Of a stretch of 64,000 nt of DNA, positions 23,397 through 32,207 are shown one piece after another. Under the pieces are notes generated by a model. The model made no database searches and was not told the origin of the DNA. It saw nothing but the letters and a program-made list of their open reading frames with translations. The stretch is from DATGZH01 sp035297265. GTDB taxonomy: Bacteria; Actinomycetota; Acidimicrobiia; Acidimicrobiales; RAAP-2. Within the stretch, counting starts at the first letter, position 1. Each line of letters opens with the position of its first letter. The stretch lies in the NCBI GenBank assembly GCA_035297265.1, contig DATGZH010000064.1, positions 236,809 to 300,808 of the forward strand, given 5' to 3'. Both the position numbers and the translations under genes were made by a program.

Positions 23397-25889
23397 TCAC
23401 TCCGCTCGCAGGAGGAGCGCGGTCGGCGTCCGGGCGGCCAGCCGTCCCGGCACCGCGGCCACCGCCCAGGCCAGCACCAGCGCCCCGAGCGCGATGAGCG
23501 TCACGGTCAGCGCAGGGACCGTTGGCTGGGGTACGGCATGGATCTCGTCGGCAAAGACCGTCCAGAGGGCGCGACCCACGATGATGCCGAGTGGTACCCC
23601 GAACAACGCACCGAGTCCGACCGAGACCATCGACTGCCACGACACGATCGAGTGCAGCTGGCGGCCGGTGAAGCCGAGCGTCTTCAAAAGGGCGAGATCG
23701 TGGCGACGACGGCGAACCGAGGCGAGGAGCGTGAGAGCCAGGGCCACGACGGCCCCTGCGGCCAGGGCGGCACCGAGGATGGCCGGCGTCGTGCCCATGG
23801 AGCGATAATTCACGATCTCGGCTGGATGCAGGACGTTGACGACGGTGACGCCGAAATTGAAGTTGTTGGTCAGCTTGGAAGCGATGCCCTGCAGCCGTTG
23901 ACGGGCCCGTTGGGCATCGACGCCCGGGCGCAGATCGACGAAGACGCTCTCCGGCCCGGTGACCGGATTGGCGAACGGGTTGCGCGAGGCCGCCGGAATG
24001 AGGCGGTAGGCGAGCAGCGCTCCCGTGCCCATCTCCATGTGGGGGACTCCGCCCATCCCGATGGTCGGCATCGAGGCCGTCCCGGCGATCGTGAGCACCC
24101 TGGGCCCGCCGGGAGGTCCGGTGACCGTGACCTCGTCACCCACGTGCGCGTGGAGCTGGGACAACGTGCTCGCGCCAAGGACCACCTCGTCGGGAGTCTG
24201 CAGCGCATGGCCCGAGAGCACCGGTGGCTGCACCCGGGCGCCCGGAGCCTCGCCGAGCACCGGCACGGAGAGGCCGTTGAACTGGAGGTACCCGTAGTAC
24301 GCCCCGGACCACGCCTGCACGTCGCGATCGGCATCCAGCAGACGGGTTGCCGGACCCGCCGGTATGTCCCCACCCGAACTCAGCATGTTGGACCAGTTCC
24401 ACCCGTAGAGGGCCGGGTGCGAGACCAGTGTGTCCAGGCTGGCGCCGAAGGTCACGGTGCTGACCAACACCGTCACGGCGAGCATCGCTCCGAAGATGGC
24501 GGATCGGACGGGGGCGGTGCTCCGGTCGGCACCGGGCTCGAGCGCGAAGCGGACGCCCAGGACGGCCGGGGGCGAAAGCGAGGCGGTGGCGGTGGCCACC
24601 CCCGGGGGGCTGCCCACGACATGCGCCCGTCTCGCCGCCGCTCGGCGCGGCTCGGCCCGGTAGGCCTGCACGGCGGCGACGCCGCCTAACACGAGGACGA
24701 AGAGCAGCACGCCCGCGCCGAACACCGCCCAATCGGCCGAGAGCCCGGGGGTCGGGTCGACAGGGCGTACTGGGCCAAGCGGCGCCAAGGGGGAGAGTAC
24801 GAAGGCCACGATGACGGCCAGCACAGCGCCGCTGACCACCGCCCCGAGTATCCCGATCAGCCCGTCGACCGAGGTCATCGCGGGGCTGGCCCCGAGGGCC
24901 CGCATGGTCCCGAGATCGTTCACCCCGAGTCGTGTCTGCCGACCGATGATCTGCCCACAGATGAGGAGCGCGGCCAGTGCCGCGATGACCCCGAAGACGC
25001 CGAGCGCGATGGACTCGGGCTTGATGGCCCGCTCGGCCTTGGCGGTGATCGATGACGCGAGGACGGCCTCAGGGAAGCCCTTCGGGAAGAGCCGCTGCAT
25101 CTCGTTCTGGACGGGGCCGGCGTCGCCCGGCGTGTCGACTTGGACGCCAGTGGCCGTGTAGTTGGAACAGCACGCGAGGAACTGCCGAGTGAAGGCCGGA
25201 GTGAAGAGCCCCCATGAGGCCGTGCTGTCGATGTCGTCCTCGACGACGTTGTGAGGCTCGATCGCCAAGCCGGTGAGGGTCACCTCCTCGACGCGGTAGG
25301 GCCGAACCTTGGCCGTACCGAACCCGGGCAGGAGCGTCTGGGCGTTGGTGTAGACGCCGACGCGAACGCGCTCGCCCACGTGGAGATGGGCGACGGCGGC
25401 AATCGAAGCGTCCATCACCATCTGGTCGGCCCGACGCGGATCAGCCATCTTCCCCTGGACGATGGTGACCCGGTCCTGGTCGAAGTCCTCGCCGTTGTCG
25501 CTCCCGAGCCCGTTGCCGGCTGCCGGCGGGAACACGTTGTTGATCGGGGTTCCGTCCCGGGTCAGCTGGATGACGTCAAGCCCCGACTCGCTGCTGACCC
25601 GTTGCACGTGGGGTAGCCGGCTGATCTTCCGGAGGATGACCGGGTCGTAGCCCCGGTGCGATCCGATGAGCGGGTCGAGGACGGCGGTGACGCCGAACAG
25701 GGCAGAGGGGTTGGTGCTGGCGAGATAGGCAGGGAAGGAGGACTGCGTGCGCCGGGCGGCGGCCACCGAGCCCATGGCCAGGCCGCCGACCAGGCCGAGC
25801 AGGAGGACGATCGAGAGATACCCGCCCAGACGGCGGCGGTAGGTGGTCCGGCAGCGGTACCAGGCGACCCTGAGGACGTCCCAGCTCAC
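23397..25889 (-). CDS. FtsX/MacB-type ABC transporter permease
   Basis: This 830-residue permease has an N-terminal membrane segment (about 21-45), a MacB-like extracytoplasmic domain, three FtsX helices (about 290-410), a fourth anchoring segment near 470, a second extracytoplasmic domain and three C-terminal helices (about 735-820). Two FtsX domains are typical of lipoprotein- or peptide-exporting permeases. The required MacB/LolD-type ATPase is not adjacent on either side. GTG start after AGAGGG. The transported substrate is unknown. Confidence 0.85.
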   Translation of the reverse strand: MSWDVLRVAWYRCRTTYRRRLGGYLSIVLLLGLVGGLAMGSVAAARRTQSSFPAYLASTNPSALFGVTAVLDPLIGSHRGYDPVILRKISRLPHVQRVSSESGLDVIQLTRDGTPINNVFPPAAGNGLGSDNGEDFDQDRVTIVQGKMADPRRADQMVMDASIAAVAHLHVGERVRVGVYTNAQTLLPGFGTAKVRPYRVEEVTLTGLAIEPHNVVEDDIDSTASWGLFTPAFTRQFLACCSNYTATGVQVDTPGDAGPVQNEMQRLFPKGFPEAVLASSITAKAERAIKPESIALGVFGVIAALAALLICGQIIGRQTRLGVNDLGTMRALGASPAMTSVDGLIGILGAVVSGAVLAVIVAFVLSPLAPLGPVRPVDPTPGLSADWAVFGAGVLLFVLVLGGVAAVQAYRAEPRRAAARRAHVVGSPPGVATATASLSPPAVLGVRFALEPGADRSTAPVRSAIFGAMLAVTVLVSTVTFGASLDTLVSHPALYGWNWSNMLSSGGDIPAGPATRLLDADRDVQAWSGAYYGYLQFNGLSVPVLGEAPGARVQPPVLSGHALQTPDEVVLGASTLSQLHAHVGDEVTVTGPPGGPRVLTIAGTASMPTIGMGGVPHMEMGTGALLAYRLIPAASRNPFANPVTGPESVFVDLRPGVDAQRARQRLQGIASKLTNNFNFGVTVVNVLHPAEIVNYRSMGTTPAILGAALAAGAVVALALTLLASVRRRRHDLALLKTLGFTGRQLHSIVSWQSMVSVGLGALFGVPLGIIVGRALWTVFADEIHAVPQPTVPALTVTLIALGALVLAWAVAAVPGRLAARTPTALLLRAE

Positions 25890-26214
25890 TGCCCTCTACC
25901 CCTCGCCACCAGGCTGCCCACCTCGCTGCTCAACCCGTCCCCGGCTGTGCCCGGGCACTCCCCCCACCCCAGCCAGTGTGCCGTCGCCCCCTCCCGCCCG
26001 ACCAGGTGGTCAACCGGTGTCTTGGGCCTCGTGGCTCCCTCCCGTCCTCGGGTCGGGCGGGTCGACGGGAGCGACCGTCCCAACAGCTGCCCCTGACAGA
26101 GGTGGAAGGACTTCGGGTTCCCCCTCGACACGCAAGCCACCGCGCACTTCCCCATCGAGGGCTGAACCTGAACCTCGCCGGCCTTCGGCACCCGACGCCG
26201 AAGGCGGCGTGGCC
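25890..26214. other. gene-free stretch upstream of the FtsX-type permease
   Basis: About 325 bp between the permease start and the stop of the DUF3592-like gene. Open frames here are arginine/proline-rich shadows without recognisable sequence or RBS. It probably holds the permease promoter, but I see no convincing -35/-10 pair and no terminator. Confidence 0.5.
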
Positions 26215-26640
26215 TCAGTGGACGACGAAGGTGATAGCGAGGAGCGTCACGAGGAGCACCACCGAGACGACGACGCCAGCCACCGAGTGCAGGTGGCGCT
26301 GACCGACCCAGCCGGTGCCCTCCCGGGCCGACGGGAGACCGAAGATCCCGTGAGCCCTGCGGAACCCGAAGAGGAGGCTGACGAGAGCGATCACGATGAG
26401 GACCACGCCGACACCCATCTCCAACAGCCCACGGTTCGCCGAGGCCGAAATGTCGTGCGCGTCCGTGGGGTTCTGCGGGTCGTAGGACACCTTGACGACC
26501 GTGCCCGTGACGATGTCGCTGCTGTACTGGGGACCCGTGAACTCGTACGAGTGTCCGTTCGCCGTGAAGGCGATGACCGGGGTCCAATACGTCGAGCAGC
26601 CATTGCGACCGCACGTCTGCCCCATCGTCACCGACACCAC
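26215..26640 (-). CDS. DUF3592-like membrane protein, 5' end apparently lost
   Basis: The visible 141 residues have the DUF3592 pattern: a small beta domain (VIAFTANGHSYEFTG, VKVSYDPQNPTDAHDI) followed by two membrane segments (about 73-92 and 115-138). The first membrane helix expected in this family is encoded upstream in the same frame (LVVALLIGYHAYEQ, 26640-26724), but that stretch has no ATG/GTG/TTG and is cut by a TGA at 26725-26727. The listed start at GTG 26640 is therefore a fallback, and the gene is probably 5'-truncated at a junction with the plus-strand gene at 26745. Function unknown. Confidence 0.55.
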   Translation of the reverse strand: MVSVTMGQTCGRNGCSTYWTPVIAFTANGHSYEFTGPQYSSDIVTGTVVKVSYDPQNPTDAHDISASANRGLLEMGVGVVLIVIALVSLLFGFRRAHGIFGLPSAREGTGWVGQRHLHSVAGVVVSVVLLVTLLAITFVVH

Positions 26641-26744
26641 CGAGCCCGTCGTCGTCTGGCCGCCACTGATCGGCTGGACCTGTTCGTAGGCGTGGTAGCC
26701 GATCAGGAGGGCAACGACCAGAGTTCATTCGCGAAGACCTCATC

Positions 26745-27041
26745 ATGAAGGTCGACGGCGACGTGCTTGAGGTCACTGTCCCAAAGACCCAGGGCGCCCG
26801 GCGGATTCCGCTGGCTTGGTTAGTCGTTCATGCGCAGCCCGCCCGCAAGAACAACGTGCAAATTACCATCGGCTCCGAGAATGTTGACCAGCCGCTGTAC
26901 GAGATGGCGAAGAAGTTCAAACTCCGGGGCAACACACTCATCACGTACATCAAGGCCGAAGAAGAGCCCGAGTACCGGGCGTTCTTCACTGAAGTCGCGC
27001 AGGTTTGCGGGCGCTCGGTGGCGCCCACAACCGCATTATGA
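26745..27041 (+). CDS. conserved small protein of unknown function, possibly 5'-truncated
   Basis: The 98 residues starting KVDGDVLEVTVPKTQGARRIP look like a PH-like/DUF4429-type beta-sandwich (RRIPLAWLVVHAQP, then EEPEYRAFFTEVAQVCGR). The family resemblance is from memory of the pattern only. The frame reads sensibly further upstream (EFIREDLI before the ATG) up to about 26721, where it abuts the interrupted minus-strand gene, and no RBS or start codon exists there. The real start may have been lost. Codon use is less GC-extreme than in its neighbours. Confidence 0.55.
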   Translation: MKVDGDVLEVTVPKTQGARRIPLAWLVVHAQPARKNNVQITIGSENVDQPLYEMAKKFKLRGNTLITYIKAEEEPEYRAFFTEVAQVCGRSVAPTTAL

Positions 27042-27266
27042 ACTCCGCACCGGCCCTTCTGGCCGGACCGCCTTGACGTCAAACCGAACCCCACCCTCCC
27101 CACCGCGAATCCCAGGCCCTCGAACCGCCCACCCGATACCCACCACCATCCGCCCGCGCCGAGCGCCTGAGATCTCACCGATCCTGAGAGGAACTGCCAG
27201 CCCCAGTCGGGCTGAGGAACAACGTCTCGCGACAGGTGCGAACCATGTCGCGCGACATCACATGGG

Positions 27267-27352
27267 CGGAGGAGGTGGGATTCGAACCCACGGTGGCCAA
27301 AGACCACAACGGTTTTCGAGACCGTCCGATTCGTCCGCTCTCGCACTCCTCC
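27267..27352 (-). tRNA. tRNA-Ser (CGA)
   Basis: The minus strand folds as an 86-nt class II tRNA: acceptor GGAGGAG pairing with CTCCTCC, anticodon stem ACGGT/ACCGT around the loop CTCGAAA (anticodon CGA at 27316-27318), a long variable arm, and the T-loop GTTCGAATCC. Discriminator base is G at 27267. CCA is not exactly encoded (CCCA follows). It reads UCG serine codons, which are abundant in this GC-rich DNA. Confidence 0.93.
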
Positions 27353-27446
27353 GGAGGCGACCAACACCGGTGCCTTCCGGCACGGCAAGGTCGGACCGGT
27401 CCATTCTGGCACGCCGTGGGATGAACGGAACTCCCTGGCGGCGAAG

Positions 27447-29801
27447 CTACTGGCGCATCATCGCCACCCGGTACCGGTCCTCGGGGGTGATCAGGTGGTC
27501 GAAGACGTCGTCACCGATGTCGAGCTGCACCCAGGCGATCTCGCCGTTGAAGCGGTTGTCCCCCGTCGGGTACTGGTCGGAAACCGCCGAACCGCTGTCG
27601 TAGCCGACGTCGGTCGTCTCGTCCCCCGAGAACATCATCGGCACCGATGCCTCAAGCCGCCCGTCGGCTACCTGCTGCCCGTCGACGAAGAGTGCCACGC
27701 TGCCGCCCTTGGCCAGGCCGCCCCCGTCATAGGTGAACTCCATGCGGACCTGGTGCACCCCGGGGGGCAGTGGCGAGGGCGCCGCCACGTCGAAATGGGC
27801 CAGGCCAAGCAGGTTGTAGCCGTAGTGCGGCGTACCGTCCTTCACGTAGAGGCACCATCCGCCGAACGCCCCGCCCTGGGCCACGATGACGCCGTTGGCT
27901 CCGCCCTCGGGCACGTCGAGCTGGGCGGTCACTGCATGCGACCTGTTCTTCGTGTTGAGGACCGAGTTCTCCGTGAGCCGCCCCATGCCCCCGTAGAGGA
28001 GCTGCTTCGAACCGGTGATCAGCTGGGGCCGCCCGGCCGTCTCGGCGTTGAACCGCTCCACCCGCCGGTCGTCGAGCGGGAAGACGTTGTACTTGGTCGC
28101 CTCGATCAGAAACATCCGCTGGAGGTGCGCCAGCCGATCCGGGTGCTCGGCCGCCAGGTTGTGCGCCTGGGTCCAGTCGGTGTTGGTGTCGTAGAGCTCC
28201 CACGTGTCGTCGTCGAACAAGGGCATCGGGACCGTCGGGTCCCAGGGCGTGGAGTGGCGGGTGACCGCGGTCCAGCCCTTGTGGTAGATGCCGCGGTTAC
28301 AGAACATCTCGAAGTACTGGGTCTCGCGCCGCTCGGCGGCGTCGGGGTCGTCGAAGCAGTAGCGCATCGAGACCCCGTGGTAGGGCTGCTGCTGGATCCC
28401 GTGGACGAAAACCGGCTCGGTGAGCCCCGCCACGTCGAGGATGGTCGGAGCCACGTCGATGATGTGATGGAACTGGTGGCGCACCTCGCCGCGGCTCGAG
28501 AACCCGTTCGGCCAGTGGACGATGGCCGGGTTCCGGGTGCCGCCCCAGTGGGAGGCGACCTGCTTGGTCCATTGGTAGGGGGCGCACATGGCGTGGGCCC
28601 ACCCGACGGCGTAGTGGTTGTAGGCGGACGGCGTCCCGAACTCGTCGACATGGGAGGCCATCATCTCGGTCGTCTCGAACTGCGCTGCTCCGTTCAAGAT
28701 GAGGAGCTCGTTGTAGGTCCCTCGCACGGTCCCTTCGGCGCTCGCCCCGTTGTCGCCGATGACGTAGTAGACGAGCGTGTCGCCGAGCACCTCGAGCTCC
28801 TCGAGGGCATCGATGACCCGGCCGACCTCGTGGTCGGTGTGCTCCATGAACCCGGCATAGACCTCCATCTGGCGGGCGAGCACCGGCTTCAGGTCATCGG
28901 GCATCTCGTCCCAGGCCGGGATCTCGGTCGGCCGCGCCGTGAGCTCGGCGTCGGGCGGCACCACGCCGAGCTCCTTCTGCCTGGCCAGGGTGGCCTCACG
29001 CAGGACGTCCCAGCCGGCGTCGAAGCGCCCCCGGTACCTGGCCGACCACTCCGGCGCCACGTGATGCGGCGCGTGCGTGGCGCCCGGGGCGAAGTACAAG
29101 AAGAAGGGCTTGTCCCCCATCAGCGCCTTCTGCTGGCGCACCCAGGCGATCGCCTTGTCGGCGAGGTCCTCGGTGAGGTGGTAGCCCTCCTCGGGCGTCG
29201 TCGGCGGCTCCACGGGCACGGTGCCGTCGTAGAGGGCCGGGAAGTACTGGTTGGTCTCGCCGCCGAGGAAGCCGTAGAAGTACTCGAAGCCGCTACCGGT
29301 TGGCCAGTGACGGAACGGCCCCATCGGGCTCGTCTCCCACACAGGCACCTCGTGGCACTTACCGAGCTGGGCGGTGGCGTACCCGTTGAGCTTGAGCGTC
29401 TCGGCCAGCGGCGCAGTGTCGTCGGGACGCATCGAGCTGTACCCGGGGGCCGAGGTGGCGAGCTCGGTGATCCCTCCCATCCCGACGGTGTGGTGGTTAC
29501 GCCCGCTCAGGAGGGCGGCGCGCGTTGGCGAGCACAGCGCCGTCGTGTGGAAGCGGGTGAAGCGGAGGCCGCCGTCGGCCAGACGATCGGCGGTGGGCGT
29601 GGCGCAGGGGCCACCGAACGTGCTGGCGGCACCGAAGCCGACGTCGTCGAGCAGCACGATCAGCACGTTGGGGGCGCCGGCGGGGGGCCGGAGCGGCGTG
29701 ATCGGGGGGAAGGCGGTCTCGGGGTCCTTGGCGTCGTACGTGGTGAGCCCCACGTGCTTGCGCTCCGGGATGGGTAGGACGCTGCGGGGCAGGTCGTCGG
29801 T
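27447..29801 (-). CDS. large arylsulfatase (type I, formylglycine-dependent)
   Basis: This 784-residue sulfatase has metal-binding Asp-Asp in VLLDDVGFG (about 53-54), the formylglycine motif C91-S-P-T-R, a second conserved GRNHHTVGMGG stretch and a downstream GDNGASAEG metal site, followed by a C-terminal beta-rich domain from about residue 590. Length is close to mycobacterial AtsA/AtsD-type enzymes (about 790). GTG 29801 is chosen because AAGGAG lies 9 nt upstream; an in-frame GTG at 29846 lacks an RBS. No signal peptide is visible, so it is probably cytoplasmic. The Cys must be converted by a formylglycine-generating enzyme not present here. Confidence 0.88.
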   Translation of the reverse strand, partial: TDDLPRSVLPIPERKHVGLTTYDAKDPETAFPPITPLRPPAGAPNVLIVLLDDVGFGAASTFGGPCATPTADRLADGGLRFTRFHTTALCSPTRAALLSGRNHHTVGMGGITELATSAPGYSSMRPDDTAPLAETLKLNGYATAQLGKCHEVPVWETSPMGPFRHWPTGSGFEYFYGFLGGETNQYFPALYDGTVPVEPPTTPEEGYHLTEDLADKAIAWVRQQKALMGDKPFFLYFAPGATHAPHHVAPEWSARYRGRFDAGWDVLREATLARQKELGVVPPDAELTARPTEIPAWDEMPDDLKPVLARQMEVYAGFMEHTDHEVGRVIDALEELEVLGDTLVYYVIGDNGASAEGTVRGTYNELLILNGAAQFETTEMMASHVDEFGTPSAYNHYAVGWAHAMCAPYQWTKQVASHWGGTRNPAIVHWPNGFSSRGEVRHQFHHIIDVAPTILDVAGLTEPVFVHGIQQQPYHGVSMRYCFDDPDAAERRETQYFEMFCNRGIYHKGWTAVTRHSTPWDPTVPMPLFDDDTWELYDTNTDWTQAHNLAAEHPDRLAHLQRMFLIEATKYNVFPLDDRRVERFNAETAGRPQLITGSKQLLYGGMGRLTENSVLNTKNRSHAVTAQLDVPEGGANGVIVAQGGAFGGWCLYVKDGTPHYGYNLLGLAHFDVAAPSPLPPGVHQVRMEFTYDGGGLAKGGSVALFVDGQQVADGRLEASVPMMFSGDETTDVGYDSGSAVSDQYPTGDNRFNGEIAWVQLDIGDDVFDHLITPEDRYRVAMMRQ

Positions 29802-29970
29802 CACGCGCTCGTGCTCCTTGCCGTCGTTGGCCTCGGTCGACGGCACCGCCCGGTGGCCGCACCTCGACCGAAGAACGGGAGGAGCCGGCCGACACCAGGG
29901 CGGTGACGCCGGCGCGACACTAGACCGACCCTAGGGGCGGGACCGTCCCGGGAGAACGAGGAGGCGCGAC

Positions 29971-30825
29971 GTGGCGACGAGCGACGGAGACCGGCGGGTG
30001 GCCCTCGTCACCGGGGCCTCCCGGGGGATCGGGAAGGCCGTAGCCGTGGCCCTCGCCGGGGCCGGTTTCGACGTGGCGGTGACTGCCCGCACCGTGGAGG
30101 AAGGTGAGGCCCGGGAGCACTCCTCGACGATCCAGCGGAGCGACACCTCGCCGCTCCCCGGCTCGCTCGGGGCGACGGCCGCGGCCATCGAGGCCACCGG
30201 GCAGCGCGCCCTCCCCGTGGCCGCCGACCTCCTCGACTTCGCCTCGGTGGGAGCGGCCGTGGCCACCGTCCTCGAGCGTTGGGGGCGGGTGGACGTCGTG
30301 GTGAACAACGGCCGCTACGTCGGCCCGGGGCACATGGACCACTTCCTCGACACGCCGGTCGAGATCATCGAGCGGCACCTGGCGGCCAACGTGATCGCCC
30401 CGCTCCACGTCCTGCGGCTCGTCCTCCCGGGCATGCTCGAGCGCGGCAGCGGCACGCTGGTCACCATGACGTCGGGGGCGGGGACGAGCGACCCCCCGGG
30501 ACCGGCCGGATCAGGCGGCTGGGGCCTCGGCTACGCCGTGAGCAAGGGTGCGGTCCAGCGCGTGCTCGGTGTGCTGGCCGTCGAGCACCCCGACCGCGGC
30601 CTCCGCTTCTTCAACGTGCAGCCCGGACCCATCCTCACCGAACGGATCAAGGCCGACATGGGCGAGTTCGGCTTCGGGGGGCCGGGCTGGGCCCCACCCG
30701 AGCTGATCGGCGCCGTCGTGACCTGGTTGGCCACCGCCGACGAAGCGGCCGGGCTCCCGATCGACGTGGAGGCCCAGCCCTTGGCGGCCGAGCGCGGCCT
30801 CTACGAGTGGTCGTCCGCCGGCTGA
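29971..30825 (+). CDS. SDR-family oxidoreductase
   Basis: This 284-residue Rossmann enzyme has the cofactor motif TGASRGIG near the N-terminus, an NNGRYVG segment (usually NNAG), the catalytic Ser region (VTMTSGAG) and YAVSK. An insertion after the second strand (EEGEAREHSS...) is longer than in classical SDRs. TGASRGIG followed by TART suggests NADP preference (inference). GTG start after GAGGAGG. It is divergent from the sulfatase and convergent with an amidohydrolase, so it is transcribed alone. Confidence 0.85.
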   Translation: MATSDGDRRVALVTGASRGIGKAVAVALAGAGFDVAVTARTVEEGEAREHSSTIQRSDTSPLPGSLGATAAAIEATGQRALPVAADLLDFASVGAAVATVLERWGRVDVVVNNGRYVGPGHMDHFLDTPVEIIERHLAANVIAPLHVLRLVLPGMLERGSGTLVTMTSGAGTSDPPGPAGSGGWGLGYAVSKGAVQRVLGVLAVEHPDRGLRFFNVQPGPILTERIKADMGEFGFGGPGWAPPELIGAVVTWLATADEAAGLPIDVEAQPLAAERGLYEWSSAG

Positions 30826-30835
30826 GCGGCGGCCT

Positions 30836-32029
30836 TCAGTCGCTGGGCAGGACGACCGACGGCAGGGGGTGGCGGTAGAGCTTCGCCGCGTTCTCCGAGC
30901 ACATCTTGCGGAGCTCGGCCGGCGGGATGTGCCCCCAGGCCTTCTCGATGACGAGCTGGGTGTCCGGCCATGTGCTGTCGCCGTGCGGGTAGTCCACCTC
31001 CACCATGATGTGGTCCACCCCGATGCGGTAGCGGGTGTCGATGGTCGACGGGTCGTCGATCGTGCAGAACCAGAAGTTGCGCTTGAGAACGTCGGCCGGC
31101 CGGACGTCCCACCCGAGGCCGTAGCCCGAGCGGTCGACGATGTTGTCGAGTCGGTCGAGGAGCATGGCCACCCAGCCGATGCCGCCTTCGCTCATGGCGA
31201 TCTTAAGCGTCGGGTGCTTGAGGCCGTAGCCGGACCACAGCCACTCAGTGCAGGCGCCGAGGGACTGCTGCCCGAAGAGCGTCGCCCCGATCTGCATCAT
31301 CGGCGCGTTCGGCGGGTAGATGATGTCGCCGGCGCTGCCGACGTGGAGCGAGATCACCATGTCGGTGTCGACGCACGCCGCGATGATCGGGTCCCAGTGC
31401 GCCCGGTCCCAGAGGGAGGGGAGGCCGATCATGTGGGGCCGCTCCGGGAAGGTGACCGACACGAACCCCAGCTCGGCCATCCGCTCGATCTCGGCCACCG
31501 CCAGCTCGGGGTCGGCGAGGAACGTGATGCCGAGCGGGATGATCCGCTCGGGGTAGGCCTGGTACCACTCCTCGTAGAGCCAGTCGTTCCAGGCCCGCAC
31601 GCAGGCCAGGCCGAGCTCCTGGTCCTTGGCGTTGAAGAAGACCCGGCCGCAGAAGCCGGTGATGGACGACGGGAAGTTCACGGAGGCCCAGACGCCGTTC
31701 AGGTCCATGTCGGCGATGCGGGGCTCGATCTGGTAGCAGCCCGGGCGCATCTGCTCGAAGCGGAACGGCTCGACCTTCACTGTCTCCTTCCGCCGCCCGG
31801 CCATGGCGTTCATGCCGACCTGGGTGTGGATCTCCCCTTCGAAGGACCAGACCTGGTGGCCCTCCGTGGTCTCGATGATCCGGGGGGCCCGGTCGGCGAG
31901 GGCCTTGGGCACCCGGCCTTCGAACGTGTCCGGCGGCTCGACGACGTGGTCGTCGACCGAGATCACCGTGTACTTGACCTCCCGCGCCAGCGGGTCGGGC
32001 AGGAACAGGTCGGCGTTCAACTCGGTCAC
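30836..32029 (-). CDS. amidohydrolase-2 (ACMSD-like) TIM-barrel protein
   Basis: This 397-residue protein belongs to the amidohydrolase/decarboxylase superfamily that includes ACMSD and 4-oxalomesaconate hydratase. Visible motifs: N-terminal ISVDDHVVEP (Asp-x-His-x-x-Glu instead of the classical H-x-H), ISLHVGSAG carrying a metal His, SEGGIGW and C-terminal VEVDYPHGDSTWP with the conserved Asp. GTG 32029 follows GAGGAG; the longer open frame is non-coding. Reaction unknown: hydrolysis, hydration or decarboxylation are all known in the family. One of five similar proteins in this window. Confidence 0.83.
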   Translation of the reverse strand: MTELNADLFLPDPLAREVKYTVISVDDHVVEPPDTFEGRVPKALADRAPRIIETTEGHQVWSFEGEIHTQVGMNAMAGRRKETVKVEPFRFEQMRPGCYQIEPRIADMDLNGVWASVNFPSSITGFCGRVFFNAKDQELGLACVRAWNDWLYEEWYQAYPERIIPLGITFLADPELAVAEIERMAELGFVSVTFPERPHMIGLPSLWDRAHWDPIIAACVDTDMVISLHVGSAGDIIYPPNAPMMQIGATLFGQQSLGACTEWLWSGYGLKHPTLKIAMSEGGIGWVAMLLDRLDNIVDRSGYGLGWDVRPADVLKRNFWFCTIDDPSTIDTRYRIGVDHIMVEVDYPHGDSTWPDTQLVIEKAWGHIPPAELRKMCSENAAKLYRHPLPSVVLPSD

Positions 32030-32207
32030 GACGTCGGCTCTCCTCGGTTCGGTGTGTGACGCGCCGCCTGCCGAACGCGCCGACGGGCGCCACAGTCCCC
32101 GCGACCACGATACGGCCGGGCGCTGGCTCCGGACAACCTCCCGGCCAGGGATAACGCGCTGACCAGCGACCGGACCCCTGCTACGGTCGGCGCGGAGGAG
32201 GGGTCCG

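Noticed and set aside
27370..27383. Short hairpin GTGCC-TTCC-GGCAC as a terminator after the sulfatase
   Set aside because: The stem is only 5 bp and no U-tract follows on either strand.
27236..27424. Small plus-strand frame reading EVGFEPT
   Set aside because: This is the known artefact of translating a tRNA gene; it overlaps tRNA-Ser.
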